Source: UBA2336 sp037443645
GTDB taxonomy: Bacteria; Bacteroidota; Bacteroidia; Cytophagales; Cyclobacteriaceae
Direction: 5' to 3'
Length of the DNA: 24,589 nt
NCBI GenBank assembly: GCA_037443645.1
Contig: JBBINY010000042.1
Coordinates: 1 to 24,589 of the forward strand
In this document: in pieces, positions 1-7,726 of the stretch
Layout: every line of letters starts with the position of its first letter
Position numbering within the stretch: the first letter of the stretch is position 1
Notes under the pieces: generated by a model
Database searches by the model: none
What the model saw: only the letters and a program-made list of their open reading frames with translations
What the model was told of the DNA's origin: nothing
Translations under genes and position numbers: made by a program

Positions 1-1223
1 CTTACGTCCAACTGGTCGGCAATGGTTTTAAACTGGTTAATCTGCGTGATAATTTCGCTCTCCAGGTTACGCTCTTCCTGCTCCACCAGAAATTCGGTCA
101 ACTTCTGGTTGGCCTGCGCCATGCGCATGCTGGCCTGGTTACGGCCCCAGTCAACCACCGGCACGGTAAAGCCCACATTAAAGCGTTGCTGCGACAAAGG
201 GTCCTGGTACACCTGATTAAATTCGGCAGCGCTGTTGTTAAGACCATAGGAGGCTACCAGGTTTATGCGGTATCGTTCGCCCCGTGCACGCGCTACTTCG
301 CGGGCTGCTTCTATTTTTCTGCGCTGAAAAGAAAGCGATGCCGCCCGGTTTTGCCGGGCATAGTGCAGTGCGGTTTCTTCATCGATGATTATTTTTTTTA
401 CATTGGCCGGAGGCACTACGCGGAAGTCATCCTGATCAAGCAAACCCGCCATGGTACGAAGGGCCAGTCGCGCATTTTGCAGGTTCATCCGTGCCTGGGT
501 CACTTCTTGCCGGGCCCGTAACCATTGTACTTCGGCCTGCAGCAACTTTTCGCGGGTTGTAGTTCCCAAGTTGTAGCGTTGTTGCTCAATTTGGTGTATG
601 GTGTCGTTGGCGGCCTTGTTCGATTCTGCTACCTGAAGCGCTACCTGTGCCTGAACAACATTAAAAAAAGCCTCCACTGCTTTTACCGACAGGTTCTCAA
701 GTTCTTCAGCAAATTCGCGTTTCGACTCTTCGTAAAGCAGGGGCTCGGTTTGGCGGTCCCAGCGCAGCCGGTTAAAGGAGAAGAGGGGCTGATCAAGCCG
801 CACGTTCATCAGGGTGCCATTCCATTGCCCAATGATAAACTGATAGTCGTTATACCGGCTCAGGTTGCTGTTCACCCACAGCGATCCTCCGGTTAAGGCC
901 AGGGGCTGCTGAAGGCCAAGGTTCAGCGTGCCTGTGGTTTGTTCCCGCTCCTGAAAACGAATGGTGCCGTCATCCAGCCGGTTCAGAAAAAAATCGCGGT
1001 TGTAATCGGGTAAATCGCCACTCAGCAGTAACTGCGGGCGGTAGTTAGATTGGTAAAGCCGGAATTGCCAATAGCGGTTTTCTTTGCGTGTTTCTGCCTG
1101 TCGCGCCAGGGGCGACTGTCCCCGCAACAGGCTGATTACTTCATCCAACGTATAGTGTTGCTGCGCTATGGCTGCATAACTAGTTAACAGCACGATTGTG
1201 CAAAGTGCGCCAAATGCTTTCAT
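1..1223 (-). CDS. TolC-family outer membrane efflux channel (3' end cut by window)
   Basis: This is the outer-membrane channel of a tripartite efflux pump. The frame opens at an ATG (1223) and runs without a stop to the left edge, giving 407 residues of a family usually about 430-480 long, so only the C-terminal end is missing. The protein starts with a Sec signal peptide (MKAFGALCTIVLLTSYAAIA, likely cleaved before QQ), then HYTLDEVISLL, the typical opening of the first TolC repeat. Long Gln/Glu/Ala-rich helical stretches follow, with conserved-looking segments such as VKAVEAFFNVVQAQ and RYNLGTTTREKLLQAE (the TolC 'Y..G..t..dll.A' signature), and later FTVPVVDWGRNQA. It lies 39 bases after the adaptor gene on the same strand, so the two are probably co-transcribed. 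The substrate cannot be read from the sequence. Confidence 0.9.
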   Translation of the reverse strand, partial: MKAFGALCTIVLLTSYAAIAQQHYTLDEVISLLRGQSPLARQAETRKENRYWQFRLYQSNYRPQLLLSGDLPDYNRDFFLNRLDDGTIRFQEREQTTGTLNLGLQQPLALTGGSLWVNSNLSRYNDYQFIIGQWNGTLMNVRLDQPLFSFNRLRWDRQTEPLLYEESKREFAEELENLSVKAVEAFFNVVQAQVALQVAESNKAANDTIHQIEQQRYNLGTTTREKLLQAEVQWLRARQEVTQARMNLQNARLALRTMAGLLDQDDFRVVPPANVKKIIIDEETALHYARQNRAASLSFQRRKIEAAREVARARGERYRINLVASYGLNNSAAEFNQVYQDPLSQQRFNVGFTVPVVDWGRNQASMRMAQANQKLTEFLVEQEERNLESEIITQINQFKTIADQLDV

Positions 1224-1262
1224 GGCTAGGTGATTTGATTAACATTACTATTAACTGCCCGG

Positions 1263-2315
1263 CTACTGGTTTACCACGCGCACCGGGGCATCATGCGCAA
1301 GTTGGAGGTTATTGGTAATTATGGCCTTGTCTTGTTCGTTGAGTCCCCCGGTTATAATAATTTCTTTGTCGTTTTCAAGGCCCACTTCAACATAATTCCA
1401 TTTGGCCAAGCCATTTTTTTCGGTGAATACTACGTGCCTGCCTGAACGGATTACCACGGCTTCCTTTGGCACCTGCAACACCTGTTCGTAGGGCACTGCA
1501 AGCGTAGCCTGAACGTGCATACCCGGGAGCCACGTGCGGGCTGACGGCAGTGCTACGGTAACGCTAACCAGTTTTGTCTTTTCATCCACTCTTGGATTAA
1601 TCTCCGTTATTAGCGCTTTTAGTGTGCGTTGTTCTTCATTGCGGGCAGTTACTTCGGCCTGCATGCCCTTTCGTAATTTCAGGGCATCTTCTTCCAGCAC
1701 TTCGCATACGGCCGTCAACGAGGCGGGGTCATGGATGCGGCACAGTTCGTCCTGTTCGCGCACCAACGTGCCGGCTTTTACGTTCAGGTTGGAGACAATA
1801 CCGCTTACCGTTGCGCGGATGAAGAGATTTTCATAATCCTGGCGGGCCTGCCGCCAGGCTACTTCAGCAACGGCATGGCCGCTGCTGATGCGCAGGTTTT
1901 TTACGGCTTCCGTATAACGGGCCGTATCGGTACCGGCATAACTTAGCATCTGGTCGCGAAAGGTTAATTCGCGTTCGCGCAGGCGAACTTCGGCCTCTTC
2001 GAGTACCAGTTTTTGACGTGTGCTGTTTAATTTAATCAGCAAGTCCCCTTGCTTTACATTACTGCCGTTGCGGATAAGCACCTCATCGGCCAGGCCGGTG
2101 GTGCGGCTCATCACAACCACATCGGTTGATGCCTGAATTCGCCCGGTAGTATGAATAAGGTAGTGAAAAGGCTTGCGCAGCACCGGTGTGGTTTGCACCT
2201 CAGTAGGCGGAATTTCTTTCCGCACCACAGCCGGGTCCTGCTCTTTAATCTCTTCTTTGGGCTGGCAGCCTAGTAAGACAAGCGCTGCAACAGTAAGGTA
2301 ATGTGATCGGACCAT
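1263..2315 (-). CDS. RND efflux periplasmic adaptor (membrane fusion protein), lipoprotein
   Basis: This is the adaptor that bridges an RND permease to the TolC channel. I start it at the ATG at 2315 (350 residues). An upstream in-frame TTG at 2336 lies inside a TATTTTTG promoter element and is unlikely to be translated. AAAAGGA sits upstream of the ATG. The N-terminus is a lipoprotein signal with lipobox LLGC (Cys17), so the protein is probably anchored by lipid. It has the usual HlyD/AcrA order: a beta-barrel start (FHYLIHTTGRIQASTDVVVM), a lipoyl half-motif (GLADEVLIRNGSNVKQGDLL), a short helical hairpin of about 60 residues, the second lipoyl half (ATVSGIVSNLNVKAGTLV), then beta-barrel and membrane-proximal domains (PGMHVQATLAVP). 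The permease gene is not downstream but divergent at 2549, which is less common than an adaptor-permease operon. Confidence 0.9.
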   Translation of the reverse strand: MVRSHYLTVAALVLLGCQPKEEIKEQDPAVVRKEIPPTEVQTTPVLRKPFHYLIHTTGRIQASTDVVVMSRTTGLADEVLIRNGSNVKQGDLLIKLNSTRQKLVLEEAEVRLRERELTFRDQMLSYAGTDTARYTEAVKNLRISSGHAVAEVAWRQARQDYENLFIRATVSGIVSNLNVKAGTLVREQDELCRIHDPASLTAVCEVLEEDALKLRKGMQAEVTARNEEQRTLKALITEINPRVDEKTKLVSVTVALPSARTWLPGMHVQATLAVPYEQVLQVPKEAVVIRSGRHVVFTEKNGLAKWNYVEVGLENDKEIIITGGLNEQDKAIITNNLQLAHDAPVRVVNQ

Positions 2316-2333
2316 GAATTTATTTATCCTTTT

Positions 2334-2341
2334 CAAAAATA
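2334..2341 (-). promoter_or_regulatory. -7 promoter element (TATTTTTG) for the adaptor-TolC unit
   Basis: Read on the minus strand the bases are TATTTTTG, an exact match to the Bacteroidota TAnnTTTG -7 consensus. It ends 18 bases upstream of the adaptor ATG. No convincing TTTG -33 element is seen about 19 bases further up. The TTG inside the element creates an apparent earlier start codon for the adaptor. Confidence 0.5.
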
Positions 2342-2528
2342 AGAATTATATCAGTGCCCTGATTAGCTGGCATCATTCGCTCATCACGCACACATGAAAA
2401 AATTGTTAAACATATGCAAACCTTACATGACAGCGCTATAACAATACAGCAAGGGGAAACGCGGAACCCTACCCCGGTTATCGACTGAAGAAAAATCTAA
2501 CCAGCTAAGCGGAGTGCCCGCCTCAATA

Positions 2529-2536
2529 AACTTTTG
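2529..2536 (+). promoter_or_regulatory. Possible -7 promoter element (AACTTTTG) for the RND permease
   Basis: AACTTTTG differs from TAnnTTTG at one fixed position and ends 12 bases before the ATG at 2549, which would give a very short leader. The spacing is plausible for Cytophagales genes, but the -33 box is not obvious. Confidence 0.3.
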
Positions 2537-2548
2537 TATTTTTCAACC

Positions 2549-5500
2549 ATGCTCAGGTTTTTGCTGCACCGCCCTATTGCCGTATTCATGTCGCTGTTTG
2601 CCCTGCTGGCACTAAGCGTACTGGCATTTTTGCGGCTGCCGGTATCGCTGCTGCCCGATACGGATGTGCCCTACATCACCCTTTCGGTTAAACTGCCTAA
2701 CAGTCCGCCAGAACTGCTTGAGCAAAATGTTTTGCGGCCTATGCGCGAGCGCATGTTGGCACTTAACGGCCTGAAGTCGGTGGAAAGCATGACACAAAGT
2801 GAAACCGGCAGCCTCAGGCTTCGCTTTGAATACGGTACGGACATGCAGCTTGCCTACATTGACGTGAACGAACAGGTTGACCGGCTCATCCCCCTGCTCC
2901 CTGCGGGCATGGAACGCCCCCTGGTCATTAAATCTTCGGCTTCGGATATTCCCGTTATGCGCATTCAGGTTGTTCCCCGGGACGAAGGCGAAATGGTCAG
3001 CACCTCGGATGTAACCTTGTTTACTCTGAAACGCAGACTGGAACAATCAGAGGGCGTAGGGTTGGTTGACTTGAACGGCCTGCAAAAGCAAATTATTCGG
3101 GTTGAGCCCGATCAGGCCCTGCTGGCCAGCCTTGATCTTTCTGAAGGCGACATTGAACGAGCTATCCAACAAGCCAACCTTTCCATCGGTACGCTAACGG
3201 TAAGAGAAGGCAATTACCGATACTACTTAAAACTCGCCACACACACCGGCAACCCCGAAGTACTGGGAAACCTGCCCGTGATCCGGCCCGATAAAAGTGT
3301 GGTGCCCCTGAAAAAAATTGCGTGGTTAGAATACGCCACCGAAACTCCTTCAGGATACCACCTTTTCAACCAACATACCGGGATCGTTATTAATGTTCAC
3401 AAGCAAGCCGAAGCCAAAATGCCTGAGGTAATGCCCCGTTTGTATGAGGCTGTTGAACAGTTTAAAAAAGATTTTCCGCAACTTCAGTTTTCGGTAACGC
3501 AGGATCAATCCGCTTTTCTTGACGTAAGCATTCAAAACCTCAGTCAGGCTTTATTGTGGGGAGGCGTTTTTGCCTTTGCCGTGTTGTTTATGTTCATGAG
3601 TTCATGGCGCGAGCCTCTGATGATGGGCATTGTTCTTCCTTTTTCACTAATTCTTTCATTTTCGGTTCTATACCTGCTAAACATCCCGTTAACTATTATC
3701 TCGTTAAGTGGACTGGCCCTTGGCCTGGGCATGCTGGTGGATAATTCTATTGTTGTCGTTGACAGCATTTCACTGAAACGCAGCGAAGGCCTTTCGCTCT
3801 CAGATGCGTGCGTGTACGGTACTACCGAGGTGATGGTTCCGTTAATCAGTTCGGCATTAACCAACCTGGCCGTATTTCTGCCACTGATTTTCATGAGCGG
3901 TATAACAGGAGCCCTGTTTTACGATCAGGCGCTTTCTGTTGCCGCTATTCTTTTTGTGTCGCTGGCATGTACCTTCATTCTTATTCCGCTTCTGTTCAGG
4001 CTGTTTTACCGGTCTTCAGCAACAGTTGAGCAGCAAGGCAGCCGTTTTTTTCTTTTTCTAAAAACCTGTTATCACCAATCCTTTCAGCGGGTTTGGCTCC
4101 ATCGCAAAGGCGCACTCATCGGAATGTCCCTCCTCATCCCACTAAGTTTCTTTCTGTTTTTTTATTTGCCTAAAACCGGTTTTCCTGAAATAGAACGTTA
4201 CGAAACAGTAATTCAACTGGATTGGAACGAGCCTATTGATGTGCAGGATAACCGGGCGCGCATTGTACAACTTGTTCGGCAACTTCAGCCTCAATTGGTG
4301 CATGCTGAAGCCGATGTGGGGTACAGGCAATTTATTCTTAACCCGGAAGTTTACAGTGCCCGCCAAGCCGTTATCTATCTCAGATACCCCTCGGCAGAAA
4401 GGCGACAGGATACCGATGAATGGATAACTAAATTTTTCCGCACACAGTATCCATCATGCCGTTTTGTGTTGTCAGGCGCCCCCAACGCGTTTGAGCAAAT
4501 TTTTATTTCCAATCAGCCTGCTTTTGAAGCACGTTTCCGGCAAGTGCAATCAAACGCCCCTTTGCCCGATTCACTGGCTACCCGCATAGTAGAAAATCTG
4601 GAGAATTTTCAGGCAGCTAAGCCGGGCCAGGGTTTTGACTTTGAAACTGCTGCACTGCTACAGATTGACTTTAATCGCCTTGGTCAACTTTCTGTACCGT
4701 ATTCAAACCTGCTTAGGGCATTGGAGATCGCTTTCGGAAATTACCGGATAACCGATATAAAAGAACTTGGTCGGGTTTTACCGGTTATTATGATGAGCCA
4801 TTCAAGTCATCCGGGGCAAGTACTCCAAAAAATCTTCGTGCATTCGACTGATGGAATCCGTTATCCGGTGAAAGAGTTTGTTACTATCAGGTATAGCCGG
4901 CAGTATCAAAGCATTACGGCTGATGCCTCAGGAATTTATCAGTCGGTTACCGTATCAGAATTTGAGAACCTGAGCACAGTACAAAATTATTTCAGCACAT
5001 TGGCAGCCCAATTCGGACTGGTCGTGGATTTTACCGGTCAGTGGTTTGAGAATCGCGATAACCTGAACCAGTTATCCTTGATTTTAATGGTATCGCTCGC
5101 CCTTATGTACTTTATACTGACGGCTGAATTTGAATCGTTCCGTCAGCCGTTATTGGTACTGGCAAGCCTGCCAATAGGTTTTGCGGGCAGTCTGCTATTG
5201 TTATGGGCATCGGGCGGCACACTCAATATTATGTCGGGAATTGGCCTGGTGGTGGTGCTGGGAATTTTGGATAACGATGCCATTTTAAAAATTGACCGCA
5301 TTAACCGCTTGCGCCAGCACCTGCCCTTGCCTCAAGCCATTGAACAGGCTGGTCTTGACCGGCTCAAGCCGATTGTTATGAACACCTGCACCAACGTGCT
5401 GGCCATTACGCCCATTGTGTTCTCCTCCGGACTTGGTGCTGATCTACAACGACCGGTAGCCATCACCACCATAGGCGGACTGATTGTAGCAACATTTACG

Positions 5501-5554
5501 GCTTTGTATTTTGTGCCGTTGCTGTATGCGAGTTTAATGCCGCAGAAAGACTAA
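2549..5554 (+). CDS. RND-family efflux permease (HAE1/AcrB-like)
   Basis: This is the proton-driven inner-membrane pump of the tripartite system. I use the ATG at 2549 (1001 residues); the in-frame TTG at 2534 overlaps the likely promoter. The length is near the family norm of about 1030. It has the two-fold RND layout: TM1 at the N-terminus (RPIAVFMSLFALLALSVLAF), a first periplasmic loop, TM2-6 (from about residue 330), TM7 near residue 530 (GALIGMSLLIPLSFFLFFYL), a second loop, and TM8-12 at the end. The TM4 motif is GLALGLGMLVDNSIVVVDS: AcrB Asp407 is kept (Asp398) but Asp408 is Asn399. In TM10, GILDNDAILKIDRINRLR has Asn909 where AcrB has the relay lysine. The gene is divergent from its presumed adaptor and channel genes and convergent with the mannose-1-phosphate guanylyltransferase gene, 8 bases apart. 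Substrate unknown; drug, lipid or metabolite export are all possible. Confidence 0.92.
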   Translation: MLRFLLHRPIAVFMSLFALLALSVLAFLRLPVSLLPDTDVPYITLSVKLPNSPPELLEQNVLRPMRERMLALNGLKSVESMTQSETGSLRLRFEYGTDMQLAYIDVNEQVDRLIPLLPAGMERPLVIKSSASDIPVMRIQVVPRDEGEMVSTSDVTLFTLKRRLEQSEGVGLVDLNGLQKQIIRVEPDQALLASLDLSEGDIERAIQQANLSIGTLTVREGNYRYYLKLATHTGNPEVLGNLPVIRPDKSVVPLKKIAWLEYATETPSGYHLFNQHTGIVINVHKQAEAKMPEVMPRLYEAVEQFKKDFPQLQFSVTQDQSAFLDVSIQNLSQALLWGGVFAFAVLFMFMSSWREPLMMGIVLPFSLILSFSVLYLLNIPLTIISLSGLALGLGMLVDNSIVVVDSISLKRSEGLSLSDACVYGTTEVMVPLISSALTNLAVFLPLIFMSGITGALFYDQALSVAAILFVSLACTFILIPLLFRLFYRSSATVEQQGSRFFLFLKTCYHQSFQRVWLHRKGALIGMSLLIPLSFFLFFYLPKTGFPEIERYETVIQLDWNEPIDVQDNRARIVQLVRQLQPQLVHAEADVGYRQFILNPEVYSARQAVIYLRYPSAERRQDTDEWITKFFRTQYPSCRFVLSGAPNAFEQIFISNQPAFEARFRQVQSNAPLPDSLATRIVENLENFQAAKPGQGFDFETAALLQIDFNRLGQLSVPYSNLLRALEIAFGNYRITDIKELGRVLPVIMMSHSSHPGQVLQKIFVHSTDGIRYPVKEFVTIRYSRQYQSITADASGIYQSVTVSEFENLSTVQNYFSTLAAQFGLVVDFTGQWFENRDNLNQLSLILMVSLALMYFILTAEFESFRQPLLVLASLPIGFAGSLLLLWASGGTLNIMSGIGLVVVLGILDNDAILKIDRINRLRQHLPLPQAIEQAGLDRLKPIVMNTCTNVLAITPIVFSSGLGADLQRPVAITTIGGLIVATFTALYFVPLLYASLMPQKD

Positions 5555-5562
5555 TACGTGCA

Positions 5563-6642
5563 TCACAAAAACTCCCCTCCCCCCTTCAACGCCTTCACAT
5601 CGTTCACAAACTGCCTGAATAAATCTTCCCGGTCTTTCTCGCACACAATGATTACGTTACCAAACTCGCCTACCAGGTAGCCGTTAAGCCCCTGCACCAC
5701 AAACAATTTGTCAGGGGAGGAAGCGCGGATAATGGAGTTACGGGAGTCGTACGCCAATACCCGCCCGCTGATCATGTTGTTCTCTTTGTCTTTTGCCGAG
5801 ATGTCGTGGATGGACGCCCACGAGCCCAGGTCAGACCACGTAAACGATGCCTGGCATACATAAACGTTGGTGGCCTTTTCCATCACGGCATAGTCAATGG
5901 ATATGCTTTTGCATTGCGCGTAGGCCTCGGCTAATACAGCGGGTTCCTCCCTGGAACCAAACGCTTTGCTGCTTTCTTCAAAAGCCTCCGCCATTTCGGG
6001 CATATGTTCTTCCAATGCCCGGATGATGGCCTTAACCCCCCAAACAAAAATGCCGGAGTTCCACACAAAGTCCCCGCTTTCCAAAAATTTCTTCGCCAAC
6101 GCCAGTTGAGGTTTCTCGGTAAAGGTTTTTACCTTTTTAATGAATTTCTTATCGGGTAAAAACTGGATATAACCATAGCCGGTTTCGGGCCGGGTTGGGG
6201 TAATGCCCAGTGTAATCAGCTTATCCTGATCACTCGCCTGATCAATGGCCTTACTCAGCACATGTTGAAATTCAGTCTCCTTCATAATCAGGTGATCGGC
6301 CGGACTGGCAACAATCACCGCATCGCTTTGGCGTTGCCGTATCGAATAACTTGCATAAGCGATACACGCTGCCGTGTTCTTTCGCATTGGCTCAGCAAGT
6401 ATTTGTTCATTTTTAAGCTGGGGAAGCTGCTCCCGAACCAAATGAGCATGCTCTTCGTGGGTTACCACATAAATGTGCTCCGGTGAACAAATCGGCAGAA
6501 AGCGCTCATAGGTAATCTGCAGGAGTGTTTTTCCAACTCCAAGCACATCCAGGAACTGCTTGGGTTTTTCGTTCCGGCTATAGGGCCAGAAGCGCACACC
6601 TACACCACCGGCCATCAATACAACAAACAGGTTTTTTTTCAT
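5563..6642 (-). CDS. manC: Mannose-1-phosphate guanylyltransferase
   Basis: This enzyme makes GDP-mannose from mannose-1-phosphate and GTP for LPS and surface polysaccharides. The protein is 359 residues, matching the short cupin-less form common in Bacteroidota rather than the ~470-residue two-domain ManC/AlgA. The nucleotide-binding signature is complete: AGGVGVRFWPYSR (11-23) followed by KPKQF (26-30). Other family segments are ILAEPMRKNTAACI (81-94), SPADH (113-117), FTEKP (174-178), FVWNSGIFVW (192-201) and WSDLGSW (269-275). The ATG at 6642 is 48 bases after the kdsD stop with no promoter-like element between, so the two are probably co-transcribed. The gene symbol is by function; the family also includes close relatives using other hexose phosphates. 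Confidence 0.93.
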   Translation of the reverse strand: MKKNLFVVLMAGGVGVRFWPYSRNEKPKQFLDVLGVGKTLLQITYERFLPICSPEHIYVVTHEEHAHLVREQLPQLKNEQILAEPMRKNTAACIAYASYSIRQRQSDAVIVASPADHLIMKETEFQHVLSKAIDQASDQDKLITLGITPTRPETGYGYIQFLPDKKFIKKVKTFTEKPQLALAKKFLESGDFVWNSGIFVWGVKAIIRALEEHMPEMAEAFEESSKAFGSREEPAVLAEAYAQCKSISIDYAVMEKATNVYVCQASFTWSDLGSWASIHDISAKDKENNMISGRVLAYDSRNSIIRASSPDKLFVVQGLNGYLVGEFGNVIIVCEKDREDLFRQFVNDVKALKGGGEFL

Positions 6643-6690
6643 GTATGCTTCTTCGCGTCAGGAAGCTTTAGGTTTTAAATCTGAGTGTTA

Positions 6691-7659
6691 TCAGGCAATG
6701 CCTTCTTTCAATAAATCGTGCAAGTGTATAAAACCGTTAACCTGGGCGCCATCCATAACCACAAGCTGGGTTATGTTATTTTCCTGCATCTGGTGCAGCG
6801 CCTTCACGGCAAATTCATCTTTTTGAATATGCCTGGGGTTTCGGGTCATGATATCGGAAGCCCGGATCGTGGTCAGGTCAGGATTTTTTTGGAGCATCCT
6901 TCGCAAATCGCCATCGGTAATAATCCCTAAAAGCTTTTTGTTTTCTTCAACCACGGCCGTACAACCAAGGCGTTTTGAAGTAATTTCCACAATGACCTCC
7001 CTCAACGTAGCATCGTGGTTCACCATGGGAAGTTCATTGGTTGCCGAAATGTCAGAAACCTTCAGGTAAAGTTGCTTACCCAGTGAACCACCCGGGTGAA
7101 ACATTGCGAAATCGGCATCGGTAAAGTTGCGCAGGTTAACCAGGCACACGGCCAGGGCATCGCCCAGGGCCATGTGTGCAGTGGTGCTGGTGGTGGGGGC
7201 CAGGTTGTTGGGGCATGCTTCCTGGTCAATGGTGGCATTCAGCACGTAATCGGCATGCTGCGCCAGATACGAAGTTACGTTGCTGACAAGGGCAACAAGT
7301 TTTGCGCCCCTGCGTTTTAGCAAGGGCACAAGTACCTTTATTTCCGGTGTATTGCCGCTTTTTGAAATGCAGATCACGATATCGTCCTGCTGAACCATGC
7401 CCAAATCGCCATGAATGGCATCTGCAGCATGCATAAACAGGGCGGGCGTACCGGTTGAATTTAGCGTAGCCACAATTTTATTGGCAATTATGGCACTTTT
7501 GCCAATGCCTGTTATGACAACCCGGCCTTTAGAAGAATAAATTTCTTTAACACAGGCCTCAAAGTCATCATCAATAAAATTGGTAAGATTTTTTATAGCC
7601 CGGGATTCATTTATTAATACCTCCTGTGCAATGTTTTTAATATTTTTTACTAAATTCAA
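6691..7659 (-). CDS. kdsD: Arabinose-5-phosphate isomerase (SIS + two CBS domains)
   Basis: KdsD interconverts ribulose-5-phosphate and arabinose-5-phosphate, the first step of KDO synthesis for LPS. Numbered from a proposed TTG start at 7659 (322 residues, the usual family length), a SIS domain covers about 30-175 with GIGKS (51-55), SKSGNT (99-104), NLAPTTSTT (152-160) and FHPGGSLGK (187-195). Two CBS domains follow (about 200-262 and 267-322; GIITDGDLRR at 245-254). No in-frame ATG exists near the start. The longest frame begins with a TTG at 7692, but that codon is the end of a TATCTTTG promoter element, so translation must begin further down. TTG at 7659 is preceded by AAAGGAAA; TTG at 7671 is the alternative. 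Next comes the mannose-1-phosphate guanylyltransferase gene, making this a sugar-activation pair for the envelope. Confidence 0.93.
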   Translation of the reverse strand: MNLVKNIKNIAQEVLINESRAIKNLTNFIDDDFEACVKEIYSSKGRVVITGIGKSAIIANKIVATLNSTGTPALFMHAADAIHGDLGMVQQDDIVICISKSGNTPEIKVLVPLLKRRGAKLVALVSNVTSYLAQHADYVLNATIDQEACPNNLAPTTSTTAHMALGDALAVCLVNLRNFTDADFAMFHPGGSLGKQLYLKVSDISATNELPMVNHDATLREVIVEITSKRLGCTAVVEENKKLLGIITDGDLRRMLQKNPDLTTIRASDIMTRNPRHIQKDEFAVKALHQMQENNITQLVVMDGAQVNGFIHLHDLLKEGIA

Positions 7660-7689
7660 TTTCCTTTCCAAATTAGCTTTGTCAGCAGG

Positions 7690-7697
7690 CAAAGATA
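7690..7697 (-). promoter_or_regulatory. -7 promoter element (TATCTTTG) for kdsD-manC
   Basis: On the minus strand these bases read TATCTTTG, an exact TAnnTTTG match. It lies 31-38 bases before the proposed TTG start at 7659 and excludes the longer frame that begins with its own TTG. The divergent recQ start is only about 30 bases away, so the two promoters share the 7698-7726 spacer. Confidence 0.5.
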
Positions 7698-7726
7698 GAA
7701 AGATTTGACACTAACTATTGTTAGGC

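Larger units (their letters stand above)
2316..2548. promoter_or_regulatory. Divergent intergenic region between adaptor and RND permease genes
   Basis: This is the largest non-coding stretch in the window (233 bases). It must hold promoters for both pump transcription units. On the minus strand a clear TATTTTTG element lies at its left end (2334-2341). On the plus side a near-match, AACTTTTG (2529-2536), lies 12 bases before the permease ATG. I found no strong long inverted repeat that would mark a repressor operator, and no regulator gene lies next to the pump. A 15-codon open frame at 2394-2441 has no supporting evidence. Confidence 0.5.

Noticed and set aside
186..896. Plus-strand open frames of 111 and 123 residues
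   Set aside because: They are antisense to the TolC-like gene, whose frame has a signal peptide and family motifs across the same bases.
2394..2441. A 15-codon open frame (MKKLLNICKPYMTAL) in the divergent spacer, possibly a leader peptide
   Set aside because: No ribosome binding site, no terminator/antiterminator hairpins after it, and such short frames are expected by chance.
5555..5590. Terminator between the RND permease and manC
   Set aside because: The convergent genes are only 8 bases apart and the C-rich stretch forms no clear hairpin.
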